Notes under the pieces: generated by a model
Seen by the model: the letters and a program-made list of their open reading frames with translations, nothing else
Told to the model about the DNA's origin: nothing
Databases searched by the model: none
Shown: positions 1-10,324 of the stretch, one piece after another
How positions within the stretch are numbered: the stretch's first letter is position 1
Layout: every line of letters starts with the position of its first letter
Translations under genes and position numbers: made by a program
Origin: Iocasia fonsfrigidae
Lineage (GTDB): Bacteria > Bacillota > Halanaerobiia > Halanaerobiales > DTU029
NCBI RefSeq assembly: GCF_017751145.1
Contig: NZ_CP046640.1
Span: 786,137-850,136 of the forward strand
DNA length: 64,000 nt
Direction: 5' to 3'

Positions 1-1
1 T

Positions 2-208
2 AATTTAGTTCTGGAAGCAATTGCAAAAAAAGAAGGAATTGAAGCCAGTGATGAAGAAATAGATAATATGATTGAAGAGATAGCTGAAGAAGGAGAGAGA
101 AGTGCTGACGAGATCAAGGCTCTCTTGCAGTTGCAGGGACAACTTGAGGGGTTAGTACATTCAATAACAATCAAGAAGGTTATTGATTATCTGGAAGAAA
201 ACAACTAA
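2..208 (+). CDS. tig: trigger factor, C-terminal end (partial)
   Basis: An open frame runs in from the left edge and stops at TAA 206-208. It encodes about 68 residues, starting NLVLEAIAKKEGIEAS and ending KVIDYLEENN. This resembles the helical C-terminal arm of trigger factor, the ribosome-associated prolyl isomerase/chaperone, including its usual sequence around the IAKKEGIEVSDEEI region. Position directly upstream of clpP and clpX is the classical tig-clpP-clpX order and supports the call. The start and the ribosome-binding and PPIase domains lie outside the window. Confidence 0.85.
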   Translation, partial: NLVLEAIAKKEGIEASDEEIDNMIEEIAEEGERSADEIKALLQLQGQLEGLVHSITIKKVIDYLEENN

Positions 209-276
209 ATAGTTAATATTGAGAGGGTTTAAATAATTATTTATCGGGAATAATGTATTTTAAGGAGGGAAAAATT

Positions 277-873
277 ATGGCACTTGTACCAATGGTTGTT
301 GAGCAGACTAATAGGGGTGAACGCTCATATGATATTTACTCCAGATTATTAAAGGACAGGATAGTATTTCTGGGGGACCAGGTGACTGATCACCTAGCAA
401 ATCTAGTTATAGCCCAGTTACTTTTCCTGGAGGCGGATGACCCTGATAAAGATATCTATCTTTATATAAATAGTCCAGGGGGTTCAGTAACAGCTGCTCT
501 GGCTATGTATGATACAATCCAATATATTAAACCAGATGTAGTTACTATCTGTATGGGGCAGGCTGCCAGTGCTGGTGCTTTACTGCTGGCTTCTGGAGAA
601 AAGGGTAAGAGATATGCCCTCCCTTATGCCAGGGTAATGATTCACCAACCGGCAGGTGGTGTTCAGGGTAAGGCAACTGAAGCTGAGATTCATATCAAGG
701 AATTATTACGAATCAGAGAAACACTGAATCAAATACTGGCTAATCATACAGGTAAAGATGTAGAACAGATTAAAAAAGATGTTGAGCAGGATTATTTTAT
801 GACAGCAGAAGAAGCAGTTGAATATGGTATAATAGATGAAGTAATAAGCAGAAATGACCTAAATGAAAAGTAA
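277..873 (+). CDS. clpP: ATP-dependent Clp protease proteolytic subunit ClpP
   Basis: Cytoplasmic serine protease that forms the double-heptamer chamber fed by ClpX. I place the start at ATG 277, eight bases after a perfect AGGAGG (263-268), rather than at the in-frame ATG 253, which has no such site. The protein is 198 residues, the normal family length. The catalytic triad is visible: Ser98 in GQAASAG, His123 in MIHQPAGG and Asp172 in [10 protein letters not shown]. It begins 68 bases after tig and is followed 21 bases later by clpX, so the three are probably one operon. Confidence 0.97.
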   Translation: MALVPMVVEQTNRGERSYDIYSRLLKDRIVFLGDQVTDHLANLVIAQLLFLEADDPDKDIYLYINSPGGSVTAALAMYDTIQYIKPDVVTICMGQAASAGALLLASGEKGKRYALPYARVMIHQPAGGVQGKATEAEIHIKELLRIRETLNQILANHTGKDVEQIKKDVEQDYFMTAEEAVEYGIIDEVISRNDLNEK

Positions 874-894
874 CCTTATAAGAGGTGATATAAT

Positions 895-2145
895 TTGTTT
901 AAATTTGGAGATGAGAAGGGGCAGTTAAAGTGCTCATTCTGTGGAAAATCCCAGGAACAGGTGCGCAAACTGGTTGCTGGCCCAGGGGTTTATATCTGTG
1001 ATGAGTGTATAGAGCTCTGTAATGAAATAATTGAGGAAGAGTTAAATGATGGTATGGAATTTACCCTGCAGAATATCCCCAAACCCAGAGAGATTAAAAA
1101 GATCCTTGACCAGTATGTAGTTGGTCAGGAACGTGCCAAAAAATCTCTGGCGGTAGCAGTCTATAACCATTATAAGCGGGTTAATTCTGATATGAAAATA
1201 GATGATGTAGAATTACAGAAGAGTAATATACTGATGGTAGGGCCGACCGGATGTGGTAAGACTTTACTGGCCCAGACACTAGCCCGGATACTGAATGTAC
1301 CATTTGCTATTACAGATGCAACCTCTTTAACAGAAGCTGGTTATGTTGGTGAAGATGTTGAAAATATTCTATTAAAGCTTATTCAGGCTGCTGATTATGA
1401 TGTTGAAAAAGCCGAACGGGGAATTATCTATATAGATGAAATTGATAAAATAGCCAGGAAGTCAGAAAATCCATCAATTACAAGGGATGTCTCTGGAGAA
1501 GGTGTTCAACAGGCCCTTTTGAAGATTTTAGAAGGGACGGTGGCAAGTGTACCGCCTCAGGGAGGCCGGAAACATCCTCACCAGGAGTTTATCCAGATTG
1601 ATACTACCAATATATTATTTATAGCTGGTGGTGCTTTTGATGGTCTTGATAAGCTTATTAAGTCCCGTGTCAGTAATAAGGTGATGGGTTTTGGTGCTGA
1701 TATAAAAAGTAAGGGAGAAGAGAATATTGGAGATACCCTCAAGGATATTTTACCAGAGGATCTCCTACATTATGGTTTAATTCCTGAATTTATCGGCCGT
1801 CTCCCTGTTATTGTGACACTGGATGAGCTGATTGAATCTGATCTGGTTAAGATACTAACTGAACCAAAGAATGCCCTGGTAAAACAGTATACTAAATTCT
1901 TTGAGATGGATGATGTGGCTCTGGAATTTACAGCAGAGGCCTTATCTGAGATAGCCAAAAAGGCTTTGTCCAGAAATACTGGAGCAAGGGGGCTCAGGGC
2001 TGTTGTTGAAGAGGCTATCCTGGAGATAATGTATGATCTTCCATCAGATAGTTCTGTAGAAAAATGTATTATAACACCTGAAGTTATCAAGGAAAACAAA
2101 GCACCTGAATTATTAAGGGTAGATGGTAAAGAAGAATCTGCTTAA
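895..2145 (+). CDS. clpX: ATP-dependent Clp protease ATP-binding subunit ClpX
   Basis: AAA+ unfoldase partner of ClpP, 416 residues. The N-terminal zinc-binding domain has four cysteines (Cys13, Cys16, Cys35, Cys38). The AAA+ core follows, with Walker A GPTGCGKT and Walker [11 protein letters not shown], then the ClpX-type C-terminal small domain with [12 protein letters not shown]. The start is TTG 895 behind an AGAGGTGAT ribosome site at 881-889. It lies in the tig-clpP-clpX operon and is followed by an intrinsic terminator at 2171-2205. Confidence 0.97.
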   Translation: MFKFGDEKGQLKCSFCGKSQEQVRKLVAGPGVYICDECIELCNEIIEEELNDGMEFTLQNIPKPREIKKILDQYVVGQERAKKSLAVAVYNHYKRVNSDMKIDDVELQKSNILMVGPTGCGKTLLAQTLARILNVPFAITDATSLTEAGYVGEDVENILLKLIQAADYDVEKAERGIIYIDEIDKIARKSENPSITRDVSGEGVQQALLKILEGTVASVPPQGGRKHPHQEFIQIDTTNILFIAGGAFDGLDKLIKSRVSNKVMGFGADIKSKGEENIGDTLKDILPEDLLHYGLIPEFIGRLPVIVTLDELIESDLVKILTEPKNALVKQYTKFFEMDDVALEFTAEALSEIAKKALSRNTGARGLRAVVEEAILEIMYDLPSDSSVEKCIITPEVIKENKAPELLRVDGKEESA

Positions 2146-2170
2146 AAAATAAAATTCATTGTATATTTAA

Positions 2171-2205
2171 GGGCTTCTCAATTTAAAGGGAGGTCCTTTA
2201 TTTTT
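2171..2205 (+). terminator. intrinsic terminator after clpX
   Basis: A 9-bp stem with G-T pairs joins GGGCTTCTC (2171-2179) to GGGAGGTCC (2188-2196), with an 8-base loop and then TTTATTTTT. It separates clpX from lonB. Confidence 0.7.
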
Positions 2206-2307
2206 CTGCCTGTCTTAAGGATATTTTACTGGCTTAAGGATATACTAATTTATGTGAAATCAATTAAAGCAGTAAATCATATCATCAAAGCACAGGGGGC
2301 AGATATA

Positions 2308-3984
2308 ATGGATACTTCTTTTTTGGGTATTTTAACACTGGTACAGTTCTTTTTTATGATAGTGATTGGTCTTTACTTTTGGAATATGCTACGTAATCAA
2401 CAGGGAACTAAAAAAGCAGTTATTAAGGAATCAAAGAATGAGTTAAATAAACTCAGATCGATGAGGAGGGTTTCTCTAACCCAGCCTCTATCTGAAAGGA
2501 CAAGACCGACATCTTTTAGTGATATAATTGGACAGGATGAAGGTATTGAAGCCTTAAAAGCAGCTATCTGTGGTCCGAATCCACAGCATGTAATTGTCTA
2601 TGGACCACCAGGTATAGGTAAAACAGCTGCTGCTAGACTGGTCCTGGAAACAGCTAAAAAAATGCCTTCTTCTCCTTTTAATAATGATTCCAAGTTTATT
2701 GAACTTGATGCTACAACAGCGCGTTTTGATGAAAGGAGTATTGCTGACCCGTTAATCGGTTCGGTTCATGACCCGATTTACCAGGGGGCAGGTCCTATGG
2801 GTATGGCTGGTATCCCCCAGCCAAAGCCTGGGGCAGTAACTAAGGCACATGGTGGTATTTTATTTATTGATGAAATCGGTGAGCTTCATCCTATTCAACT
2901 AAATAAACTGCTTAAGGTATTAGAAGACCGCAAGGTTTTCCTGGATAGTGCTTACTATAGTGAAGAAGATACTAATATTCCCCAGTATATTCATGATATT
3001 TTTCAGAATGGTCTGCCAGCTGATTTCAGGCTTATTGGGGCAACCACCCGCCAACCACAAGATATCCCCCCTGCTATTAGGTCAAGGTGTCTGGAGATAT
3101 ATTTTAGTGATTTACAACAGGAGGAACTGGGTCAGATCAGTCAAAGGGCTGTTAAGAAAATGGGTTTTTCTATTGAAGAAACAGCCCTGGAGATGATTCA
3201 GCGTTATGCCCGCAACGGCCGGGAGGTAGTAAACATGACCCAACTGGCAGGTGGGATAGCTACTGGAGAAGCCCGTAAAATAATCATACTTGATGATATA
3301 GAAAGGGTAATCAATAGTGGTAGGTTTTCACCTAGACCCGATCGACTAGTTCATGATTTTCCTCAAATTGGGGTTGTCAATGGTCTTGCTATCAGTGGGC
3401 CAGATATGGGTATCTTACTGGAAATAGAAGTAGCCGCAATTAAGGTGCTAGATGGCCAGGGTTCAATTCGGATTACCGGTGTTATTGAGGAAGAAGAGAT
3501 GGGGGGACGGGGTCATACACTGCGCCGCAGGAGTATGGCTAAAGAATCTGCCGAAAATGCTTTGACGGTTTTGCGTAGGATGATGTCCAGTGATCCCTAT
3601 GATTATGATATACATATTAATTTCCCCGGGGGTTTACCAATTGATGGACCATCAGCTGGAGTGTCTATAGCAGTAGCTATTTATTCTGCCTTAACTGGGA
3701 CTACTGTTGATAATAAAATTGCTATGACAGGAGAGGTCTCTATCCGGGGACTTATTAAACCGGTGGGTGGAGTAACAGCCAAGATAGCGGCGGCTAAAAG
3801 GTCAGGGGCAGAGAAGGTGTTAATACCGGAAGAAAACTGGCAAAATATCTATAAAAAGATTGCTGGTATAGATATTATTCCGATTACAACATTGGAAGAG
3901 GCAATTGATCAATCTATGAGTGTCAAAGAGGAAGACAGGTTAAAACTAATTACTTCTGATAAATTGATGACTATTACTAATTAA
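2308..3984 (+). CDS. lonB: membrane-anchored ATP-dependent protease LonB
   Basis: A Lon-type protease in which AAA+ and serine-lysine protease domains are fused. I choose ATG 2308 (558 residues) over the in-frame GTG 2254, because the protein then begins like other Firmicute LonB proteins, with a single membrane anchor at about residues 5-25 (LVQFFFMIVIGLYFW). Walker A (GPPGIGKT, near residue 99) and Walker B (ILFIDEIGELH) are present. The C-terminal protease domain carries the catalytic Ser in GPSAGVS and Lys in GGVTAKIAAAKRSG. In Bacillus, LonB acts in the forespore compartment. It has its own spacer on both sides and is followed by lonA, the usual lonB-lonA-engB order. Confidence 0.95.
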   Translation: MDTSFLGILTLVQFFFMIVIGLYFWNMLRNQQGTKKAVIKESKNELNKLRSMRRVSLTQPLSERTRPTSFSDIIGQDEGIEALKAAICGPNPQHVIVYGPPGIGKTAAARLVLETAKKMPSSPFNNDSKFIELDATTARFDERSIADPLIGSVHDPIYQGAGPMGMAGIPQPKPGAVTKAHGGILFIDEIGELHPIQLNKLLKVLEDRKVFLDSAYYSEEDTNIPQYIHDIFQNGLPADFRLIGATTRQPQDIPPAIRSRCLEIYFSDLQQEELGQISQRAVKKMGFSIEETALEMIQRYARNGREVVNMTQLAGGIATGEARKIIILDDIERVINSGRFSPRPDRLVHDFPQIGVVNGLAISGPDMGILLEIEVAAIKVLDGQGSIRITGVIEEEEMGGRGHTLRRRSMAKESAENALTVLRRMMSSDPYDYDIHINFPGGLPIDGPSAGVSIAVAIYSALTGTTVDNKIAMTGEVSIRGLIKPVGGVTAKIAAAKRSGAEKVLIPEENWQNIYKKIAGIDIIPITTLEEAIDQSMSVKEEDRLKLITSDKLMTITN

Positions 3985-3991
3985 CAATGCT

Positions 3992-4012
3992 AACCCCGTC
4001 ACAGGCGGGGTT
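3992..4012 (+). terminator. GC-rich hairpin between lonB and lonA
   Basis: AACCCCG (3992-3998) pairs with CGGGGTT (4006-4012). No strong T run follows, so it could be a weak or Rho-independent-like terminator, or a processing hairpin. Confidence 0.4.
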
Positions 4013-4091
4013 ATAAAATTACTAATAATTTTACTTTTTGTGAAGGAATATGCTATCTTTAAGCGAATAGAATAATTGAGGTGAGGAAGAG

Positions 4092-6452
4092 ATGACAGAG
4101 GATATTAATAATATTGAAGAACAGGAAATCGAAGAAGTTCTGGAACTACCCTTACTGGCATCCAGAGGTGTGGTTGTTTTTCCATATATGGTAATCCCTT
4201 TACTGGTTGGTAGAGAAAAATCAATAGAGGCCCTGGAGAAAGCTATGCTGGCTGAAAAAGAGATTATTGTAACAACCCAGAAAGACCAGGAGATTGAAGA
4301 ACCGTTGGCAGATGACCTCTGTCTTGTGGGGACAGTAACTGAGGTTAAACAGTTAGTTAAACTCCCTAATGGTATGATAAAAGTCATTGTTGAAGGGAAA
4401 AAACGGGGGAGAATACTTGAGTTTGTTGAAGATGATGAATATTTTGAGGCCAGGGTTCAGACCTATGATGATGGTATTATAGAAACTGATGTAAACTGGA
4501 AGGCCTTAATGCGTTCTGTATTAAATAGTTTTGAGGAATATGTAAAATATAATCGGCATTTGCCTGCTGAAACAATGATGGGTGTCAATAATATTGAAGA
4601 GCCTGGTAGACTGGCTGATGTTATTGCTTCTCATTTGGAATTAAAATATAAGGATGAACAGAGCTTACTTGAAGCCCTTGATGTAAAAGAACGGTTGGAG
4701 GAATTATTAGGTATAATTAAGGATGAGATTGAGGTTCTTAAGATAGAACAGCAGATTCAAAAGAAGGTCAAAAAACAGGTTGAGAAAACTCAGAAGGAGT
4801 ATTACCTCCGGGAGCAGTTGAAGGTGATTAAGGAAGAGCTTGACCTAGAGGAAGATAGTGAGATAAATAAATACCGTCAACAACTGGAGGAGTTACATAT
4901 ACCGGATGATATTGCTGAAAAAATTGAGGATGAAATTAATAGGCTGGATAAGACACCGGCTATGTCACCTGAGGCTACTGTTATCAGGAATTACCTGGAC
5001 TGTGTACTTGACTTACCCTGGGGGAAGACCAGAGAGGAAAAAATGGAGATCGAACAGGCCCAGTTGGTACTTGATGAAGATCATTATGGTTTAGAAGATG
5101 TCAAAGAGAGGATACTTGAGTATTTAGCGGTTCGCAAACTGGCCCCAGAAAAGAGTGGACCGATATTATGTCTGGCCGGTGCTCCTGGTGTTGGTAAGAC
5201 CTCCCTGGGAAAATCGGTAGCCCGGGCTTTAAAAAGGGATTTTGTCAGAATATCCCTCGGTGGGGTCAGAGATGAGGCAGAGATCAGGGGGCATAGAAGG
5301 ACATATATTGGCTCCCGCCCAGGAAGGATTATTAATGCTATGAGGGAGGCTGGCAGTAGTAACCCAGTATTCCTACTTGATGAGGTTGATAAAATGGCTG
5401 CTGATTTCAGGGGAGATCCTTCTGCTGCTTTACTGGAAGTCCTTGATCCTGAACAAAATTGTGAATTTACTGACCACTATTTAGAGATACCTTTTGATCT
5501 TTCTAAGGTGCTTTTTATTACTACTGCTAATGTAACTCATCCCATACCAGCCCCTCTGCTGGATAGGATGGAGGTAATAGAATTACCTGGTTATACAGAT
5601 GATGAAAAGATAAAGATAGCGGGAAAATACCTCCTGCCGCGTATCTTAAAAGACCATGGACTGGATAATGAAAAAATAAGTATTTCCACCAATACTATTT
5701 ATCAGATAATCAGGAGATATACCAGAGAGGCTGGAGTCAGAAACCTGGAGAGGAAATTATCTGCTGTCACACGTAAAGTAAGCCGTGAGATAGTAGAGGG
5801 TAGAGAAAGGCAGGCCAGGGTAACAACACAAAATCTTTCCAAATACCTTGGTGTAGAGAGATTTAAAGATGAAAAAGCCAAAAAGAAAAACAGGGTTGGG
5901 GTAGCTACTGGAATGGCTTATACCAATGCTGGTGGTGATATCCTGGATATTGAGGTCGCTGTTGTAAAAGGAAAAGGCAAACTAATTTTAACTGGCTCAC
6001 TGGGGGATGTTATGAAAGAATCAGCTCAGGCTGCTTTAAGTTATATTCGTTCCAGACAGGAAGATTTAGGATTAGAGGATGATTTCTATGAGAGATATGA
6101 TCTACATATCCATGTACCACAGGGTGCGGTTCCTAAAGACGGCCCATCAGCAGGGATAACTATTGCTTCAGCTATTGGTTCAGCTTTATCCCGGAAACCA
6201 TTGAGGGGAGACTATGCGATGACAGGGGAGATAACCCTGCGGGGTAGGGTTTTACCGGTGGGTGGTGTTAAAACTAAAGTACTGGCTGCCCGCCGAGCAG
6301 GTATTACAAAAATTATTCTACCAGAGGAGAATAAAAAGAACTTTCAGGAGATAAAAAAACAGGTCAGGCGGGATATCAAAGTACATTATGTAGCACATAT
6401 GGATGATGTTTTAGAGTTAATCTTAATGGATGGTGAAAATAATGAGGTTTAA
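4092..6452 (+). CDS. lon: ATP-dependent protease La (LonA)
   Basis: Soluble hexameric Lon protease that degrades misfolded and regulatory proteins, 786 residues and full length. The N-terminal substrate-binding LON domain ([15 protein letters not shown]) is followed by a long helical linker, the AAA+ module with Walker [14 protein letters not shown] near residue 362 and Walker [11 protein letters not shown], and the C-terminal protease domain with Ser in [10 protein letters not shown] near 686 and Lys in [14 protein letters not shown] near 728. The ATG 4092 follows TTGAGGTGAGGAAG. The end overlaps engB by 11 bases, indicating translational coupling. Confidence 0.97.
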   Translation: MTEDINNIEEQEIEEVLELPLLASRGVVVFPYMVIPLLVGREKSIEALEKAMLAEKEIIVTTQKDQEIEEPLADDLCLVGTVTEVKQLVKLPNGMIKVIVEGKKRGRILEFVEDDEYFEARVQTYDDGIIETDVNWKALMRSVLNSFEEYVKYNRHLPAETMMGVNNIEEPGRLADVIASHLELKYKDEQSLLEALDVKERLEELLGIIKDEIEVLKIEQQIQKKVKKQVEKTQKEYYLREQLKVIKEELDLEEDSEINKYRQQLEELHIPDDIAEKIEDEINRLDKTPAMSPEATVIRNYLDCVLDLPWGKTREEKMEIEQAQLVLDEDHYGLEDVKERILEYLAVRKLAPEKSGPILCLAGAPGVGKTSLGKSVARALKRDFVRISLGGVRDEAEIRGHRRTYIGSRPGRIINAMREAGSSNPVFLLDEVDKMAADFRGDPSAALLEVLDPEQNCEFTDHYLEIPFDLSKVLFITTANVTHPIPAPLLDRMEVIELPGYTDDEKIKIAGKYLLPRILKDHGLDNEKISISTNTIYQIIRRYTREAGVRNLERKLSAVTRKVSREIVEGRERQARVTTQNLSKYLGVERFKDEKAKKKNRVGVATGMAYTNAGGDILDIEVAVVKGKGKLILTGSLGDVMKESAQAALSYIRSRQEDLGLEDDFYERYDLHIHVPQGAVPKDGPSAGITIASAIGSALSRKPLRGDYAMTGEITLRGRVLPVGGVKTKVLAARRAGITKIILPEENKKNFQEIKKQVRRDIKVHYVAHMDDVLELILMDGENNEV

Positions 6453-7029
6453 AAATCCTGTATTTATAAGTAGTGCCTATAGTAATAATGATTATCCACA
6501 ACATAATTTCCCAGAAATCGCTTTTTCAGGGAGGTCTAATGTGGGAAAGTCTTCCATGATTAATAAGCTACTCAATAGGAATAAACTGGCCCGTACAAGT
6601 TCACAACCAGGGCGGACACAGAGTATTAATTTCTTTAATATTGATGATCGTTTTGTGCTGGTTGACCTACCAGGTTATGGTTTTGCTAAAGTCCCCCTTA
6701 AAGTTAAGAAAGAGTGGGGGCGTTTAATAGATGACTATCTTTATAATCGTACTAATCTTGTTGGCATAGTACAGATTATTGATGCTAGACATAAACCAAC
6801 TAAGGATGATTTAATGATGGTTAACTGGTTAAAGGACACAGGGATACCAACTATTATTGCTGCTACCAAGGTTGATAAATTAAAGAAGAGCCAGCAGAGC
6901 AAACAAAAAAAACTGATTAGAGAAACCCTCCAACTTGCTGAAGATATGGATTTCTGTTTTTTTTCGGCCAAAACAGGAGAGGGGAAGGACCAGATTTTTA
7001 ATTTTATTGTAGATTTAATTGAAGGTTAA
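6442..7029 (+). CDS. engB: ribosome biogenesis GTP-binding protein EngB/YsxC
   Basis: Essential GTPase for late assembly of the large ribosomal subunit. From ATG 6442 it is 195 residues, the normal length, beginning [14 protein letters not shown]. An in-frame ATG at 6430 lacks a better ribosome site. The G motifs are clear: G1 [10 protein letters not shown]2 around [10 protein letters not shown]3 DLPGYG, G4 TKVDK and G5 FFSAKTGEG. It overlaps the last bases of lonA, so the two are cotranslated. Confidence 0.96.
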   Translation: MRFKNPVFISSAYSNNDYPQHNFPEIAFSGRSNVGKSSMINKLLNRNKLARTSSQPGRTQSINFFNIDDRFVLVDLPGYGFAKVPLKVKKEWGRLIDDYLYNRTNLVGIVQIIDARHKPTKDDLMMVNWLKDTGIPTIIAATKVDKLKKSQQSKQKKLIRETLQLAEDMDFCFFSAKTGEGKDQIFNFIVDLIEG

Positions 7030-7045
7030 CAAGGGGGGCAAAACA

Positions 7046-7870
7046 ATGGAGAAAAAAGCCTATACAGAATTTTTTGCCCAGATTTATGATAATATTATGG
7101 GGGCAGTCCCATATAAATTATGGTTTGAGTATATCCATGATATTCTTAATTACTATCAGTGTAAAGCAGATTCTGTCCTGGATTTGGCCTGTGGTACAGG
7201 GACAATGAGTCTTCTTTTTAATGATCAAGGTTATTATGTAACCGGTATAGATCGTTCACAGGATATGCTTGCTGTGGCCGAGGGAAAAATTGATAAGCGA
7301 AGTAATATTGATTTTGCTGCGGCGGATTTAAGGGAGTTTACTACTGTAAAAAAGTATGATTTAGCAATATGCCTTTTTGATAGCTTAAATTATATTTTAA
7401 CTGCTAAAGAACTGTTTGAGGTCTTTAATCAGGTGTTTTCTGCCCTGAATGATCATGGTCTTTTTATTTTTGATATGAATACCATAACAAGGTTAATGAG
7501 TATTAAATCTGGTACAACTATGTTTCACGGAGAGGGTTATAGTTGTTTTTGGGAAGATATCGTAGATCAGAAGCAAGAGAGATGGAAGGTTCGTTTAAAG
7601 ATTTACCTGGATAATCGGGATGAGTGTTATGAGGAATTACATGAAGAGAGGGGTTATTTAATCAGTGATGTTATAAGCTTATTGCAAAAAGCTGGGTTTA
7701 ATAAGATAGATGTCTTTAGTGCCTATACCTTTAATAAAGGTAGGGATAATGATAATAGATTATATTATACTGCTTTTAAGAAGGCTGTAAAAATGAACCA
7801 ATTCAGCCTGGCTTATTTATTTAGAAAAATGAAATGGAGGGTTAAGTCTTTTTTATCTGCTGCCAAGTAG
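7046..7870 (+). CDS. class I SAM-dependent methyltransferase
   Basis: A 274-residue soluble protein. ATG 7046 follows an AAGGGGGGC ribosome site (7031-7039), which decides against the in-frame start at 7019. Residues about 45-60 hold motif I of class I methyltransferases (VLDLACGTGTMSLLF), followed by GIDRSQDML (the acidic residue that contacts the ribose) and LAICLFDSLNYI (motif IV region). The substrate cannot be read from the sequence. It follows engB by 16 bases and is probably in the same operon. Its last 18 bases overlap the end of the convergent yqhV-like gene. Confidence 0.85.
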   Translation: MEKKAYTEFFAQIYDNIMGAVPYKLWFEYIHDILNYYQCKADSVLDLACGTGTMSLLFNDQGYYVTGIDRSQDMLAVAEGKIDKRSNIDFAAADLREFTTVKKYDLAICLFDSLNYILTAKELFEVFNQVFSALNDHGLFIFDMNTITRLMSIKSGTTMFHGEGYSCFWEDIVDQKQERWKVRLKIYLDNRDECYEELHEERGYLISDVISLLQKAGFNKIDVFSAYTFNKGRDNDNRLYYTAFKKAVKMNQFSLAYLFRKMKWRVKSFLSAAK

Positions 7871-8119
7871 TATTAAGAAGACACCGAGTCCTATTAATAA
7901 TATTTTTTTAAAGTCTAGCTGACTGCTTATTCCTGTTAAACCGAGAAAGGTGACCAGTATTAGAATAATAGGCCCAACTAATCCCAGTAAGGCATTTATT
8001 CTGATAGCAGTATCTATTCTTCTGAAATAAAACATAAGACCAGCTGCCCCCATTTCAATAAGGCTTGAAATGATTCTTAAGAATATCATCAGATAAAGTA
8101 TATTATTTGTTTTAAACAT
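7853..8119 (-). CDS. small membrane protein, YqhV-like (DUF2619)
   Basis: An 88-residue hydrophobic protein with three predicted membrane segments (residues about 8-30, 40-60 and 70-86). The sequence LRIISSLIEMGAAGLMFYF and the INALLGLVGPIILILVT stretch resemble YqhV of Bacillus, a protein of unknown function encoded near spoIIIA. The start is supported by GGGGAGGGAG upstream on the minus strand. It is transcribed away from the ndh gene and separated from it by a terminator. The family assignment is from memory of the motif pattern. Confidence 0.7.
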   Translation of the reverse strand: MFKTNNILYLMIFLRIISSLIEMGAAGLMFYFRRIDTAIRINALLGLVGPIILILVTFLGLTGISSQLDFKKILLIGLGVFLILLGSR

Positions 8120-8151
8120 ATAACTCCCTCCCCTTTAAAGTATATGAAAGC

Positions 8152-8190
8152 AAAAAAGACCTTACCACCTAGTGGTAAGGTCTTTTTTTT
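8152..8190 (-). terminator. strong intrinsic terminator, symmetric
   Basis: An 11-bp GC-containing stem (8158-8168 with 8172-8182) has a 3-base loop and is flanked by A and T runs, so it can work in both directions. On the minus strand it ends the ndh transcript before the yqhV-like gene. Confidence 0.9.
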
Positions 8191-8201
8191 CTTAATGGTT
8201 G

Positions 8202-9968
8202 TTAATCATTGTTGATAGGGTTCATAACCAGCTGTAGGTCTTTATTTTTACCTCGTTTTTTACGCCAGATTATTCTTCTTAACCACGGTAGTAGATAGTA
8301 ATCAACACTAAGTGATCTGCCAGCACCGATCACAGCTATTGAGCTGAAAAGGAACCAGGGGAGAGTAACATTTTGTGGATAAAAGCCTGATAAAAAGAAA
8401 TTGATAGTCATAAAGAATGAACCGATACCACCTAAGGGGACCAAGATGCCAAGAATTAATGAGGCTGACAGTGCTAGTTCTCCCATAGTAATCATTACCT
8501 GAAATAAATAGGCATTGGGAAAGACAACTGCCTCCATAAAACTTACATACCAGTCCAGGGCATTAGGACCAATAGGCGAGGTTGATGCCCCGGCTACCAG
8601 TTTATCCCCGGCAGTCAGCCACCCATTATGAACTTTGTCAAGTCCAGAGATGAGCCATTGAAATCCCAGGAATATGCGGAGGAAAGCCAGTAGAAATGAA
8701 GATGCTTCCCGGCTGAAATGGTCAAAACTCTGGGCAACTAGTCCCTTACTGGAGCTTTGTTCTTTTATATAGTTGAGGATATAGCCGATTCCATTTTTGA
8801 ATCCACCTAATGAAAAGAGGTAATGCATATTTACAAGGTGTTTCATATACATTGCCGGCCAACTGGTCAAGGAAATACCCATCAGGTCAGCTAGAGCATA
8901 TTTACCTCCGATAGATACCATTATACCGTGGAGTTTAGCCTTGATCTCCTCCTTTTTAGAACCATTAATATCTGCAGCAATATTATGGGCTGCTGTTTCA
9001 CCTGTCTGTAAAGCAGCTTCTACCAGGGCTGGAAGTGCTTTTTTATCCTGCCAGGGGGTATGGGCATTATCACCAATAGCATATACCTCAGGATACTCTA
9101 TTGTTTGCAAATAACTGTTAACCTCTATTCTGCCTCTTTTATCTGTTTTTAATTCCAGGGTAGTGGCAGTATCAGAAGCCATGACACCACAATTCCAGAC
9201 TATTGTTCGGCAGTTAAGCACATCACCATTGCTAAAGACCAGGCCATTTTCTTTTACTTCATCTACAAAGGAACCCAGCTTAAGATTAACAGCTTTTTTC
9301 TGCAGATAATCCATAGCCTTATCAGCCAATTTTTGATCTAAAGAAGGGAGTATTCTGTCGAGACCCTCACAGAGATATAAGTTTACCTCATCACGAGGAA
9401 TCTCGTATTGAGCAGATAGTTCATCAAGCCATTCTATTAATTCTCCAAGCATCTCTACACCTGTAAATCCACCACCACAGACGGCAAAAGTAAGTAATTC
9501 CCTTCTTAACTGGGAGTCTCTAATAACCCTGGCCTCCTGAAAACATTTTTTAATGTGCTGGTTTATTGCTTCAGCATCATCTATAGACCAGAGGGTAAAG
9601 GTGTTTTCATCTGCACCCTTTACACCACAGTGGGTTGGTTGACTACCGGTACCAAGAATAAGGTAGTCATAATTATATTGAAAATTTTCTGAGCTAAGTG
9701 TTTTGCTTTCAAAATTAATATCATTAATCTTATCTTTTACTATATTAACTTCTGTTGAATTAAATATATCATTTAATCCAATCTTTACTCTTTCACTATC
9801 AATTCTATTCCCAGCGACCTCGTGTACTTCTGTTAATAAGGTATGGTAAGGGTTATTGTCAATCAGGGTTATAGTGGTATTGGGATTTTTTTTCAGTAGT
9901 CTATTTAGTTTTTTAGCAGCGGTTATTCCACCATAACCTGCCCCAAGAATTATAATATTTTTACTCAT
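8202..9968 (-). CDS. ndh2: type II NADH dehydrogenase fused to a DoxX-like membrane domain
   Basis: A 588-residue protein. Residues 1-400 are a pyridine nucleotide-disulphide oxidoreductase of the non-proton-pumping NADH:quinone dehydrogenase type. They show an FAD-binding GAGYGG at 9-14, the second nucleotide-binding site CGGGFTGVEMLGEL near 168, and the FAD-contacting YAIGDNAHTPW near 295. Residues about 425-575 form a four-helix membrane domain resembling DoxX (LRIFLGFQWLISGLDKV, MGELALSASLILG). A C-terminal membrane extension is also the hallmark of Listeria Ndh2, which feeds electrons into flavin-based extracellular electron transfer. An AAGGAGG site precedes the ATG. It diverges from the FMN-binding protein and apbE genes, which supports a joint role. 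Confidence 0.88.
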   Translation of the reverse strand: MSKNIIILGAGYGGITAAKKLNRLLKKNPNTTITLIDNNPYHTLLTEVHEVAGNRIDSERVKIGLNDIFNSTEVNIVKDKINDINFESKTLSSENFQYNYDYLILGTGSQPTHCGVKGADENTFTLWSIDDAEAINQHIKKCFQEARVIRDSQLRRELLTFAVCGGGFTGVEMLGELIEWLDELSAQYEIPRDEVNLYLCEGLDRILPSLDQKLADKAMDYLQKKAVNLKLGSFVDEVKENGLVFSNGDVLNCRTIVWNCGVMASDTATTLELKTDKRGRIEVNSYLQTIEYPEVYAIGDNAHTPWQDKKALPALVEAALQTGETAAHNIAADINGSKKEEIKAKLHGIMVSIGGKYALADLMGISLTSWPAMYMKHLVNMHYLFSLGGFKNGIGYILNYIKEQSSSKGLVAQSFDHFSREASSFLLAFLRIFLGFQWLISGLDKVHNGWLTAGDKLVAGASTSPIGPNALDWYVSFMEAVVFPNAYLFQVMITMGELALSASLILGILVPLGGIGSFFMTINFFLSGFYPQNVTLPWFLFSSIAVIGAGRSLSVDYYLLPWLRRIIWRKKRGKNKDLQLVMNPINND

Positions 9969-10067
9969 TTTTGACCTCCTTGATATTTATTATTCCCTTC
10001 ACAAAGGGTTTTGATTAATTTAAAAAGGAATAAATTAAATTAGTTATGTTACTTATTTAACAATTAT

Positions 10068-10095
10068 ATTATAGCATAATATTTTCCATATGCAA
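10068..10095 (-). promoter_or_regulatory. sigma-A-type promoter for ndh2
   Basis: On the minus strand TTGCAT (10095-10090) and TATAAT (10073-10068) are 16 bp apart. They sit about 100 bases upstream of the ndh2 start. Confidence 0.6.
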
Positions 10096-10113
10096 AGGAA
10101 AATATGAATATAC

Positions 10114-10142
10114 TTGACGAATGTAAAGATAGAATGTATAAT
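10114..10142 (+). promoter_or_regulatory. sigma-A-type promoter for the FMN-binding protein gene
   Basis: TTGACG (10114-10119), a 17-bp spacer, then TATAAT (10137-10142). The predicted leader is about 175 bases. The 356-base divergent spacer 9969-10324 otherwise holds the ndh2 promoter and three ATTAACAT octamers. Confidence 0.75.
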
Positions 10143-10199
10143 TAACATACAAAATATAGATAACCCTTGAAAACTATTAACATTATTTGAAATTAACAT
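10141..10199. repeat. three ATTAACAT octamers in the ndh2/FMN-protein divergent region
   Basis: ATTAACAT occurs at 10141-10148, 10176-10183 and 10192-10199, just downstream of the rightward -10 box. Such spacing could be an operator array, but the sequence is AT-rich and chance is possible. Confidence 0.4.
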
Positions 10200-10324
10200 A
10201 TTTTTAAAAATATCTGTGTTTCCTTTATATGTGAATTTATTTATTTGGGTATAAGTTGTGTTTATATTAACAAGGAAATAGAAGAACCAAAATGTGCTAA
10301 TTATTTTGAAAGGGGGTGAAATAA

